Shown one piece after another: positions 36,356 to 45,482 of a stretch of 64,000 nucleotides of DNA. Within the stretch, counting starts at the first letter, position 1, and every line of letters begins with the position of its first letter. Position numbers and translations under genes: made by a program. The notes under the pieces were generated by a model. It did no database searches. It was not told the origin of the DNA and saw only the letters and a program-made list of their open reading frames with translations. Source of the stretch: Salminus brasiliensis (taxonomy: Eukaryota; Chordata; Actinopteri; Characiformes; Bryconidae); NCBI RefSeq assembly GCF_030463535.1, contig NC_132894.1, forward strand, positions 31,450,625 through 31,514,624, given 5' to 3'.

Positions 36356-36428
<73 letters not shown>
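36247..36428. repeat. Triple (AT)n block
   Basis: Three long AT runs are separated by two near-identical GT-containing spacers (ACCTGTGTGTGTA and AATCTGTGTGTGTA), so the unit AT-run plus spacer is itself repeated. The block lies about 330 bases from the putative tmem63b first-exon donor. Confidence 0.93.
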
Positions 36429-36431
<3 letters not shown>

Positions 36432-36659
36432 ATGAAAAATATGGACTGTGACATCATTTTGCCCAGCATTACGCATAGCTCAGCATAGGGTGAAAATAAT
36501 GCAAATGTCATAATATCAAAATATCCATATTTATATTCGTAATTTCAGTGAATTCTCTCTTCTACACTGTCTAGGACAGTAATTCGTGTCTTCTCTAGGC
36601 GTGACAGGCCCACACACACTCACACACACACACAATAGAACCGATTCAGCTCTGCAATG

Positions 36660-37180
36660 ATGGCAACGCTGCGCCAATTCTCCAAAAAAACACCATCATT
36701 ACGCGCCCCAATCTGAGAAATTCCCTTTTAAGCAAACTTTAAAAGCCCGTTCATTTACCTGACGATCCGACGGCTCTCTGCTCTTTGGCTTATTCCTCCG
36801 CTCCGGTGACAATATCCCCAAGCCAGATAAATCCCTGTACAAATCCACCGCGGCAGCGCTGAGCTCTGAAGCCTTCTCACATCCCCGTCACAGACTGCGC
36901 GCCCTCGCCCTGACGCTGCGCTTTACGCATCGGGCTTTTTTGCTTTCTCCCTCGCCAGTGCTGTGGAAGCGGGTCGTCAGTGAGTCAGACTGGGGGGAAA
37001 TAAAGATGGTGGGTCGTTTTTGTTGTGTTTTTTTTTTTTTTTTTTTTTCAGTGCGAGGGAAGAGCGCCGGAGCACAGATACACAAGGACGCGCAAGGAAT
37101 ATAAATACCGGCTATTGGAGGCTTAATATATTCAGCTCTGTGAAGCAAGTGCCGACGAAGGGGGGTCAAAATGGCTGCGT
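36660..37180 (-). promoter_or_regulatory. CpG-rich putative tmem63b promoter region
   Basis: CpG dinucleotides are frequent (for example ACTGCGCGCCCTCGCCCTGA, GCGAGGGAAGAGCGCCGGAG), in contrast to the AT-rich flanks. A poly(T) run at 37028-37049 interrupts it. No TATA box was identified, so this would be a CpG-type promoter. The role is inferred from composition and position only. Confidence 0.4.
36759..36890 (-). other. tmem63b: Putative non-coding first exon of tmem63b
   Basis: A donor GATCGTCAG/GTAAATG is present on the minus strand at 36759. The sequence upstream of it is richer in G+C and CpG than its surroundings, as expected at a promoter. The start-codon exon at 17932-18142 has an acceptor that requires an upstream exon, and no other strong donor with promoter-like context was noticed. 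The 5' limit is a guess. Confidence 0.4.
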
Positions 37181-37504
37181 CCTTGTTCACACGCCAATAT
37201 AAGAGTCCAGGGCTCGGGTTAAACATAAGTCTATGTATTACGTAATACTGGAAAAATACTGCGAAGAGGTCAACAAAGAAAGAAGCAAAAATATAAATGA
37301 CCAGATATAAAGCTCTAGAGGATTCACAGGCCATAATTAACATAAGTGTATAAGTGTATCCTGTTCCACAAACACTGCTCTAAATGGCACAGCTAAACAG
37401 TTCAGGCTGATTCAGTTATTAATTTATTTTTTTATTTTTTATTTTTTTAATTTATTTATTATAATACTTCTGCAAATGTGTAGATGTCAAATGTGTGCTT
37501 TACG

Positions 37505-38216
37505 TTAAGGGTGTAACGGTACTTGTATTCGTACCGAACCGCCACGGTACAGGGGTCACTGTTGGGCGCACATGTTTGTATGGTGAACACGCGGTACGTG
37601 GTAAGCGATGGTTGTGAAACTGAACGCAGAACCAAATTTCACACCCCACATCCATGGATCAGTGTAGTAGATTTCACTGTATCGTTTTTATAATGGTACT
37701 TTTGTTGTCTCTTGTGCCGCCTCCTTCTCCTCCTCCTCCTCCTCCTCTTCCTCCGCTAAATGAAGAGGAAATGTCTGCCATACGCTCTGCTGTATTTTCC
37801 TTCTTTATTCTTTATCTCTCACGGTTCTGTTTGCAGTGAAACGAGTGGAATTAAACAGCGTAAATCCACAATCCGTAAATCGACAATCTGACCTTTTTTA
37901 CATCTCATTTTAACTCATGAAATCCTGGCGTTGTTGGATAGTCGTAGGGTTTGTGTGAGAAAACTCCTTTAACATGCTAACGTTTACACGCAACAGGGTG
38001 TATGGACTACCTCAGGGGGGCGCTATGCAATACTAGGTGAAACACACAGTAACTTGCGCTACTGTTTAAAATAAACAAATAGAAACCTAAATTAGCTTTA
38101 GGCCTTTAGGGGGCGCTATTGCTTGGTTTTCCTGCTGTACCGCACTCGGAGCAAACCGTCGATACTGTGGTGTGAACCGAACAGTGACATTTGTGTACTG
38201 TTACAGCTCTAGTGCT
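37505..38216. mobile_element. hAT-like non-autonomous DNA element
   Basis: The left end reads GGGTGTAACGGTACTTGTAT plus CGTACCGAACCGCCACGGTA and the right end GTGTACTGTTACAGCTCTAG, an imperfect inverted pair typical of abundant fish hAT-type elements. GAACCGAACAGTG near 38177 is the counterpart of the GTACCGAACCG motif. The interior shows no intact transposase; (CCT)n repeats lie near 37725-37755. Confidence 0.65.
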
Positions 38217-39590
38217 TCTTTCACTAGGGTTGTGTATTGACAAGGACCTTTTATACACTGTGTGTGTGTGTGTGTCTGTGTGTGTGTGTGTATGTTTGCT
38301 TGCTCACAAAGGTGCAGAAATGTTCAGAAATGATATCAAGGCCAGATTAAGATTCTGGGACCCCCATCCCCATGAACTCTGCATTCTGTGGGTGCCCCTG
38401 GACACCGGGTGCCCCTAGGTGGTCACATGGGTCACCCACATCACTGAAAATCAAGCAACAAAGAAGAATCCCACTCGTATAGGAAGCAAATCTGACATAT
38501 TTCTAAATAAAAGGTTCTTCAAAGGTTCTCCAAGGATTATATACAGAGCCTGGGCAACTCACTCCCATTAGTGAAAACCCCTTTCTAGATTATTTTATAT
38601 CGAACAAAGAACCCATTTATTCAGTACTCTATAGAACCTAATTGCCTGCAGTATAGTGCAGAATGTATCAGAACATGTGTAAGCATGCGTTAAGAAGTGA
38701 CTGTGAGGATTTGTGGGACAGGCAGCTGGCCAGTGTTCTCGCTGTGTCAGCAACCTTCCATGTTATTTCCTAAACAGAGCGCTAGAACTTCATCTGGCCA
38801 GGGTTCCAAGTGACACACTCGCCGTCCTACGGTCCTCAATAGTGCGTGCACACCAAGACTGCAAAGCTGGAGGGTGTCCCATTTCTCAAAGGTGGTGCTC
38901 AGGAGGGTCATCAGGAGGATCCTCTTTCCACCCTTACTGCAGTCTTTGGTGAGGACTACACAGGACTACTACAGACTCACTTGGAAGCCAGGCAGATCTC
39001 TGATCACCCCAAAAGTTTCCCGGGGGGGGGGGGTGATGATGAAAGCTGAGGAAACAACAGCAGAATCGATTCACAAATACCTGCGTTTGTTGCCACCTTC
39101 ACCAACTGAGTGCCTCAGACTGCATCTGTAATCAGGGGCACTGCTAATGATATCAAAAGAGATAAGGCCAAGTGCTGTAGAATTCAGAACCAGTTGTGCT
39201 GCAGACTGGACCATAAAGCTGAGAATTTCTGCAGCCCTTTTTCAGAACTTGGTCCTCTTGTCAAGCAGGGCTTGTTGAGATCTTCTACAGTGGGGGATAA
39301 AACTGTGGAAAGAACAGGGCCTGTTTGTGTTCAGAGATCTCAGGATCATTTAGGGTCATTTGCAAACTGGAGGACTTCTATGAGCTCTTAGAATTCAGTC
39401 TACGGATTGAATATCTACTATATTGATATCTAGTTGTACTGGGTTGGTAACCAGTGATTGCATCAAAGCCCTAATGTTTTGCATACAGATTACTGAGACT
39501 TTGGTTATGAGGATCATCTACATATCAAGTAAGTGAAGTTCTTACTGTTGGGCTCCCCTCTAGTGGTGAAATATAGTTATGGAACAGGCC
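38217..39590. other. Intergenic sequence between tmem63b and ralb
   Basis: A (GT)n run at about 38262-38292, a dispersed GGTTCT motif near 38510-38640 and a poly(G) run near 39020-39030 are present. No gene was recognised. The stretch near 39305-39390 resembles 42680-42760, and the stretch near 39460-39580 resembles 42170-42260, suggesting local duplication. Confidence 0.5.
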
Positions 39591-39634
39591 ACACATGATC
39601 AAGGGTCTGCTAACTTCTGAAAAACTGCCCCCAA

Positions 39635-39707
39635 CAACAAAGGTGGGACTTGAACCCATAATCCCCAACACCAGAATCTGTTGCCTTATCTATTAGGCCA
39701 CTGGGTC
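39635..39707 (-). pseudogene. tRNA-Arg-like pseudogene
   Basis: The 73-nt unit reads GACCCAGTGGCCTAATAGAT, AAGGC, an anticodon region, then ATGGGTTCAAGTCCCAC. The D stem (GCCT/AGGC) and T arm are intact, but the anticodon stem does not pair (ACAGA against GTTGG) and the acceptor ends (GACCCAG, CTTTGTT) pair poorly. It is a decayed member of the tRNA-Arg group at 40423, 42463 and 43263. Confidence 0.75.
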
Positions 39708-39904
39708 AAAACAAAAGCTGTGTTTCAAAGCCTAGGCTAGCCTAGAAAGCTGTTCCAAGTGAAGTACCCTTCGTATGCAGCCTAGAAATGTACTATAATA
39801 GGATGCCATTGTTGCGTAATGTAAATTGGTGGTTTTGTAAAGTGGAAGGGTTTAGCAACCACAGGAACCGACCACATAAACTTACAGTGCGGGGTCGCCT
39901 TAAA

Positions 39905-40350
39905 GTCGCCACCACTCTGCTGACTCAATAAGTGCAGTGTTCTGAAGCTCCTCTGAAATTAACATCAGCTCAAAAACTGTGTGCTAAAATCTTTTATTTC
40001 CATGACCAAGCAGCTGCATGCAAGCCTGGAATCGTGTTCAGTGGAGTGATGAATCAGGCTTTTCTATCTGGCAGTCAGATGAATCAAACATCTTTGGGAT
40101 GTTCTGGAACACAGATCTATCTAGTCTAACATTGGTGTCTGACCTTATAGATGCTCTTCTGGATAAATGGGCAAAAAAATCCCACAGACACACTCCAAAA
40201 TCTGGTAGAAAGCCTACCCAGAAGAGTGGATGCTGTTAGAGCTACAAAGAGGGGCCAACTCCATATTAATGCCTCTGCCTAATTTTGAGTCAGATGTCAT
40301 AACTCTCCAGCTCTTCTTGGTGTCCCAATACTTTTGTCCAAAGATCCACC
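39905..40350 (+). mobile_element. Deleted Tc1-like transposon remnant
   Basis: TTCCATGACCAAGCAGCTGC, CAGTGGAGTGATGAATCAGG and CTATCTGGCAGTCAGATG correspond to the region of a Tc1 transposase around the second catalytic Asp (WSDES). The 3' part has AATCTGGTAGAAAGCCTACC and CCAATACTTTTGTCCAAAG, and a large internal deletion joins the two. This copy identifies the diverged family at 11440 and elsewhere as Tc1-derived. Confidence 0.8.
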
Positions 40351-40422
40351 CATTGTAGCTTCAGTAGTCATGAAGACTTTTTGTTTCACTCCGTTCTACA
40401 GCACCAACAGAAACTTAAACAA

Positions 40423-40495
40423 TGACCCAGGTAGGACTTGAACCCACAAACCCCAGCTCCGGAGGCTGATGCCTTATCCATTAGGCCACCGGGCC
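40423..40495 (-). tRNA. tRNA-Arg (anticodon CCG)
   Basis: All arms fold: acceptor GGCCCGG with CTGGGTC (two G-U pairs), D stem GCCT/AGGC, anticodon stem TCAGC/GCTGG with loop CTCCGGA, and T stem GTGGG/CCTAC with loop TTCAAGT. The anticodon CCG reads the arginine codon CGG. The A box (TGGCCTAATGG) and B box (GGTTCAAGTCC) match consensus. Vertebrate tRNA-Arg(CCG) has nearly the same sequence. A weak point is that no run of four or more T follows within the first 40 bases downstream, so termination would be inefficient; the copy may be silent. It is the best-preserved of the local tRNA-Arg group. Confidence 0.8.
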
Positions 40496-40866
40496 GCTCT
40501 CTGTGACTTGGAATCTGATTGGCTGATTGAATGCTGAACTCTGCTTAGCTCACCGAATCCAATGAGATAAGCAGGATTTCCTTCCACAGTAACAAGGGAA
40601 AAGCAGAATCCCTGTAGCTGAGTGGTGCACAAGTTCAAGCCTTTGCTTCTTGATCTTGAGTATGTGTGTGAGTTCTGAGATATAACACTCTTGACCAACC
40701 AGCATCTTCTCAAATTTCTTCTGGTCAAAATGTTCAGCTCTCCTGACAACTGACACGAGGAACATCTAAGACCTCAACACCACACTGATACTTTCAGGCT
40801 GGTCTCTATAACAAGGCCTCTGGTATCTTAGTATTTATATCAGTCATTAGAACAGACCTGAACAGT

Positions 40867-40898
40867 GACCCAGGTGGGACTTGAACCCACAAGCTGGA
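40867..40898 (-). pseudogene. tRNA-Arg 3' half
   Basis: Only the T arm and acceptor strand are recognisable: TTGTGGGTTCAAGTCCCACC followed by TGGGTCA. The sequence upstream of the T arm (in tRNA orientation) does not form the D or anticodon arm. It is a truncated copy. Confidence 0.65.
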
Positions 40899-40999
40899 CG
40901 TCAGACTCCTGCTGTCTCATTGTCTGTGATGGAGAGCTAGTAGAACCTGACTAAACTAGTGGAATCTGATTCGACCCTTCCTCTCTAGAGAGTCGCCCA

Positions 41000-41490
41000 G
41001 GTGCTCGTTCAGTCTCTCGTCACTTCAAGGCTTGACTACTGCAGCTCTCTTCTGGCTGGTCTCCCTCTGCGCACTCAGGCCCCTGCAGCTTATCCAGAAT
41101 GCAGCAGCACGGGTTGTCTTCAGCGTTTCTAAGTTCAGCCATGCCACTTCACTGCTGCATTCTCTCTTCACTGGCTTCCTGTAGCTGCTGCCTGCATCGG
41201 ATTCAAAACCCTGACGCTGGTCTACAAAGCTAAGAACGGACCAGCCAGCCCCTCCATACTTGATGGCAATGGTCGAAAGCCGATCTGCACCAAGAGCCCT
41301 TCGAGCTTCAAGTACGGCTCGGCCCGACCCGCCATCCCTCAAAATCCACGGAAGACGAGCATCCAGGCCTTTTTTCTGTCCTGTACCAAAGTGGTGGAAC
41401 GAGCTGCCCCTGGGTGTCCGAACAGCAGAGTCCAACGCTTGCTGTCTTCAAACACAGACTGAAGACCCTCCTCTTTAGAGAGTACTTTGG
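41000..41490 (+). mobile_element. L2-type LINE 3' end (reverse-transcriptase C-terminus)
   Basis: Frames read in plus orientation give SLVTSRLDYCSSLLAGLP and then, after frame changes, FSLHWLPVAAA, SAPRALRASSTARPDPPSL and FFCPVPKWWNELPLGVRTAE. These are in the order found at the end of L2/CR1-type LINE ORF2 proteins. At least two frameshifts and in-frame stops are present, so the copy is dead and 5'-truncated. Sequence after 41490 (GTCTAAGCTTAGAGGTATC) recurs at 20590 and may be the 3'UTR of the same family. Confidence 0.88.
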
Positions 41491-42460
41491 CGAATAGCAG
41501 GTAATAACCTTATTACCTTGTGTTTAGTAGAGTCTAAGCTTAGAGGTATCTTTGAATTATTAGTCTATTCAAACTAGCTGAGGTTTTTCTTGGGTAAATA
41601 GCAAAGCACTTTTTAAATTAAAATGTACTAGATGGGCTGGATTTGGACTCAACGCCATCTCAACAGCCTTTGTTCTTCAGTAACAGGACGCAAGCCAAGC
41701 CCCTACTACTGGGTGGTTCACAAACGTTAAAGCTTTTGCCTTGTGATGTTGAGTTTCTTGAACAAGCTCAAATCTTCCCCTCTTTCTCTCTGGGTTCTCT
41801 CCAGATCGGAATTAGAGTGGTGGGATGTTCAGTTGGGGAACTGTGTTGAACTTGACGGTAAATTGGTTTATAATTAAGATGAATTTAAGAATAAATGGCA
41901 GTATTGGAGGGATTAGAGAGTGTATGTGTGAGTCCTGAGACTGGGCTTTGGCTCTGAGAAGGCATGCTGTACAAGAATGAGGAAGGACTGACGGACTATT
42001 GTGCATAGTGGCTTATCAGGGAAATCAACAGCACTTGAATTCAAGTAATCATCAAAGCTATAAGAACAAAACATTTGTGAAATGTCTAGCTAATCAAATG
42101 CTGTCCTCAGTGTCTCTTCCCACACTTTCTTCTAAATTAACTCAGGTAATTCAGAATTGCCACCGATTTAATCAAAGCCCTGATGCTTAAATTACAGGTT
42201 ATTAGGCCTGAGGGCCATGTACAAATCATAACACTGAAGTTCCCCTCTAGTGGTGAACTATGGTATATATTCAGCTGAGCTGATCTGTCCTGAAACGTGT
42301 TATTTCATATTTACTTCTTTCACCATCAATCCAGTTATCAGCCATTACATTATGACCTTCATTTAGCAGGAAAAGATACAACCAAGTGCCTGTTTTTATA
42401 ATGTTGGGGTCATAAATATGCACTTACTAACTACTGCCATTATAACAACAACCTTCCAAC
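41491..42460. other. Intergenic repeat-derived sequence
   Basis: CCCCTCTAGTGGTGAACTATGG near 42240 matches 39551-39575, in the same position relative to the tRNA-like copy. A phrase near 42335-42360 (ATCAGCCATTACATTATGAC) resembles a Tc1 terminal repeat. No gene was recognised. Confidence 0.4.
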
Positions 42461-42462
42461 TA

Positions 42463-42535
42463 CAACACAGGTGGGACTTGAACCCACAACCTGCAGCTCA
42501 GGAGGCAGATGCCTTATCCATTAGGCCACTGGGTC
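42463..42535 (-). pseudogene. tRNA-Arg(CCT)-like, probably pseudogene
   Basis: The copy has perfect A and B boxes (TGGCCTAATGG, GGTTCAAGTCC), an intact D stem and T stem, and a CTCCTGA loop with anticodon CCT. The anticodon stem (TCTGC against GCTGC) has two mismatches and the acceptor (GACCCAG against CTGTGTT) has one. It could be transcribed but is unlikely to give a functional tRNA. Confidence 0.7.
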
Positions 42536-42762
42536 ACACTGAGGAGTGCTTTCAATAACCCCATGGCAAAGCTGTTCTCTGTGAGAAAGCACCAAAACAG
42601 GCCGATCTGTTCATTACTCATACTGTAAATGCTCGAATGTGGGCTTGGCGCTCTCTATGTCTAAAATTCTGGAACAGAAATGTTGGTGATGTCATTTGAC
42701 CTGTTTTTGTACAGAGATCTCAGCTCATTTCAGTCATCAGCATTTTTATATTTGACCCCTTG

Positions 42763-42845
42763 TATGTCAGCCCACACTTCTTTACTATTACAATTTACAT
42801 CACTTTCATAGGCCCTAAAACAGACCTCTGTGGCACTCCACAAAC
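42763..42845 (-). mobile_element. LINE reverse-transcriptase motif fragment
   Basis: On the minus strand one frame reads CGVPQRSVLGPMKVM before a stop. GVPQGSVLGP is a hallmark of LINE reverse transcriptases, but the residues that should follow (LLFxxYIND) are absent. A second copy with the same break is at 56555-56645. Confidence 0.65.
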
Positions 42846-42890
42846 TATGGTACACTAAACAGCAATACCATTGTTTTCCCTTTAGGAACT

Positions 42891-42935
42891 GCCCAGCTCT
42901 GCCTTATCCATTAGATCCCTGGGCCACACCCTAAC
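42891..42935 (-). pseudogene. tRNA-Arg 5' half
   Basis: GGCCCAGGGATCTAATGGAT and AAGGCAGAGCTGGG correspond to the acceptor and D arm of the local tRNA-Arg type; the anticodon and T arms are missing. Confidence 0.55.
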
Positions 42936-43262
42936 GCCCACTTTCTAGGCCTCTATATTAATGCATTACATGTCCTTACATGATCCATGGACCTTCCCAA
43001 ACCCATCCACCTGAATGTTCTGAAATACCGTCCTCCTCAAAGTCACATCTTGGCCCCTTGGAGAACACATTGAAGTGGACGAAGACAGTTTGAAGAAACA
43101 CCCTCCCTCCCTTGCGTAGGGCTCAGCAACCCCAAAAACAATGATAGGGCAGCTACCCCTGGCATGACCAAGTCCGTGTTTCCTACACATGGGCTCAGGA
43201 ACTGCTAACTTCTGAATTACTGACACTAAAACAAATAAGCCATTCAGCAGCCCAGCACACTA

Positions 43263-43335
43263 CAAACCAGACAGGACTTGAACCCATAACCCCCAGCTCA
43301 GGAGGCTGAGGCCTTATCCATTAGGCCACTGGGCC
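43263..43335 (-). pseudogene. tRNA-Arg(CCT)-like copy
   Basis: The D stem, anticodon stem (TCAGC/GCTGG, loop CTCCTGA, anticodon CCT) and T stem (ATGGG/CCTGT with wobbles) all fold. The acceptor GGCCCAG against CTGGTTT has two G-T wobbles at the end and one mismatch, so aminoacylation and processing are doubtful. A and B boxes are intact. It is classed as a pseudogene with a possibility of being active. Confidence 0.65.
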
Positions 43336-43457
43336 AGCCTGCAAAGCACCCCTAGGTGTTCCATGCATCACCTTCCCCTTTTCCTCTACAGGTAGCTTTG
43401 CAAAGTCATCATCTATGGTACACCAAATTAAATGTTGCTCAGGTGTACTTAGTGCTT

Positions 43458-43700
43458 ACTGGGTGTGGTGGTGCACACCTGTAACCATGTTATTGGGAAC
43501 CTGAGGCTGGTGGAGTGCATGAGTTCAGGTTCAAGCGAGTTCAAGTTCTGTTTCGACAAGGTGGCCCTGAGGAAGCTCTGGATTAGCAGGTCGTCTAAGG
43601 AAGGGTGAACTGTCCCAGGTCAAGGCCCCCCCCACCCCCATACGGACCAGTAAGCAGATGCTGCAGCTCAGCCTGAGCTATATAGTGTGATCCAGTCTTT
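43458..43700 (+). pseudogene. 7SL (SRP RNA) pseudogene
   Basis: The 5' end ACTGGGTGTGGTGGTGCACA plus CCTGTAA and CCTGAGGCTGGTGGAG match the Alu domain of vertebrate 7SL RNA. The middle has AGGTCGTCTAAGGAAGGGTG plus AACTGTCCCAGGTC, matching the S domain, and the 3' end has CTCAGCCTGAGCTATATAGT. It is about 243 bases against about 300 for the real RNA. The helix 8 apex with the GGAA tetraloop, needed for SRP19/SRP54 assembly, is deleted, and about 40 bases of the middle (the region around GCCGATCGGGTGTCCGC) are lost. No poly(A) tail or clear target-site repeat was identified. Confidence 0.82.
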
Positions 43701-44490
43701 AATCTTTATACAGTGGATCAACCCTTATAAATGCGGACGCTTTGAACACTGATGGGAGCAAAATGTCTGTAGACATCACTGACAACGACTTCCAGTAACA
43801 TACAAACAGTTTATTTGGTCTGTCAACAACAGGTGTTCATAAAAAAGTGGTTCAATTACAAAAATAGGGTTCCCACTCTGTGGTTTATCTAAAAGCAGTA
43901 CATTTGGTGGGCTTGCATAGTGACCAACATCTGTGAAGACAGTACTACAGGACTGGGCAGTGTTCAGTCTAAAACTGAAGATTGTCCGATCGGAATGAAC
44001 CTTCCATCTATCAGACTGGCTTTGGCCTACAACATCAAGGTACCTGAGAAGCGTTTCTCTTAGCCAGAAACAATCCTAGGGTTCCCAGATGTTACACTAC
44101 TACAGGTCTGGGCAGTGTTACACAAGAGTAGGGCTTCTCAGTTAGCTGGATAACATCACTTAAAAGCGGGATATAGTCTAATCGGAATATTGCATTGGAC
44201 TAGCTTTGACACACGTCATCAAGGGAGCGGAGAAGCATTTCTTTTAGCCAGTGGGAAACAGGGATCCTAGGTATCCCAGATGTTTTCACATCTGTGGATA
44301 CACTACTACAGGACTGGGCAGTGTTACACAAGAGTAGGCCTTCTCAGTTAGCTGAATAACATCACTTAAAAGTGAATGCTGTCTAATCTGAATATTGCAT
44401 CGGACTGGCTTTGACATACGTCATCAAGGGAGCTGAGAAGCTTTGCTCTTAGCCAGTGATCCAAACAGGATCCTAGTGTTCCAGTATGTT
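43701..44490. other. Intergenic, with an internal 200-bp duplication
   Basis: The phrase ACTACAGGACTGGGCAGTGT occurs at about 43944 and again at about 44306, with a close relative near 44098; each is followed by a related 100-180 bp stretch (AGCTTTGACACACGTCATCA and similar). It is a three-copy local repeat of unknown origin and may partly overlap the ralb 3'UTR. Confidence 0.5.
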
Positions 44491-44499
44491 CAGTGATGG

Positions 44500-44715
44500 T
44501 CTTCTGCTCTACCCCACCACCAAAACCTCACAATATTCCCAGTGGTGTCTGGACAATGCAATCAAATCCTCACAGCAATGTTCCAGCATCTAGCGCAAGA
44601 CCTTCCTGGATAAGTAGAGTCTGTAACTGTAAGAAAAGGAGAACGAACTCCTCATTAATGCCCTTTAGATTTTAGTAGGAAATGTTGGTTGAGTGGGTGT
44701 CTACACACGTGTGCT
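44500..44715 (+). mobile_element. Tc1-like element 3' fragment
   Basis: GCAATCAAATCCTCACAGCA, ATGTTCCAGCATCTAGCG and CTCATTAATGCCCTTTAGAT match the 3' half of the Tc1-like family seen at 11440 and 15200. The terminal repeat is degraded (GAGTGGGTGTCTACACACGT). Confidence 0.6.
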
Positions 44716-44799
44716 CTGATTGCTTTTCTAAAGGTTCGGCGACACTCCTCAAGATCACTTGCCCAATCAAACACATTCATTTAACATAATATGGCTGTG

Positions 44800-45365
44800 A
44801 CAAGACCGTGCATGGCTCATATATAAAATAGAAGGTTTAAGGTTTAATCTTAATGGTGATGGTGTGGAGCCCAAAAACAGAAATAGAGAGAGGGTGTGAG
44901 GGGGGGGGGCTCCTACAGAGTATATGTGATACAAATGCAGTGATGGTAAATACTAATGCACTACTGATAAACTAGAGAGTTCTGAAGGACAATCACTGCA
45001 GCATGAAGAGGACTGGAAACCGCCGTCCACATCAAGAACGAATGGAATGCAGATCATTAGGATACAGCAAAAGAAGCCCTGACTGTGGGTCAAAAGCTGC
45101 TGCCAGTCGCCCTGCAAGTTTTCTTCTATGGCACCCGCTTGATAGCAGAAACAGAAACATGGATAAAGTATTAAAAGCACTTGAGAAATTCCTAAACTGC
45201 TTAGGAGATGCCGGTCACGTGCTGAATACAGCAAGGAGGCATCCGTCCACAGCCGGTTCACAGTTTTCATGTGTTTTGAGTTTCACAAAGCTAAACCTGA
45301 AAGCGGCGGAAACACAGCGTTCAGGTTCTCTGCGTCCATCAGAACTTCGGGCTTCGTGCAGTGAC
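44800..45365 (-). other. ralb: ralb 3'UTR region (inferred)
   Basis: The sequence directly downstream of the ralb stop codon lacks repeats and other genes to about 44.8 kb and is the likely start of the 3'UTR. No convincing polyadenylation signal was identified; one AATAAA is present on the minus strand near 43809-43814 but its use is unknown. Confidence 0.35.
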
Positions 45366-45482
45366 TCAAAGCAGCGTGCAGCGCTCTTTCAGGCTTTTCT
45401 TCTTCTTGCCACTCTTTCCGTTTTTGTCCTTGTTCTCAGCCATCTTCTTTGATCGCACCTCCCTCATCAAGTCGAAAAAGAC
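45366..45482 (-). CDS. ralb: ralb last coding exon (C-terminus with CAAX box)
   Basis: The exon encodes VFFDLMREVRSKKMAENKDK followed by NGKSGKKKKSLKERCTLL and a TGA stop, residues 168-205. It is the end of the G domain, a polybasic stretch, and a CTLL CAAX motif whose final Leu directs geranylgeranylation. The protein acts at the plasma membrane and recruits exocyst subunits and RalBP1 when bound to GTP. The acceptor is TTTTTTAG before 45482. Human RALB ends CCLL and has one more residue overall. Confidence 0.95.
   Translation of the reverse strand, partial: VFFDLMREVRSKKMAENKDKNGKSGKKKKSLKERCTLL

Larger units (their letters stand above)
18143..36758. other. Large first intron of tmem63b (inferred)
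   Basis: About 18.6 kb separate the start-codon exon from the putative first exon. The interval is filled with transposon remnants and simple repeats, listed separately. Stretches without separate entries (for example 18850-20260, 20550-21800, 23000-24780, 25250-26560, 30570-31480, 32350-33340 and 33650-34990) show no exon, RNA gene or recognised element apart from short microsatellites and dispersed GGTTCT/AGAACC motifs. Confidence 0.5.

Noticed and set aside
45003-45452. 149-residue plus-strand open frame opposite the ralb last exon
   Set aside because: It runs antisense to ralb coding sequence and its 3'UTR and has no recognisable domain.
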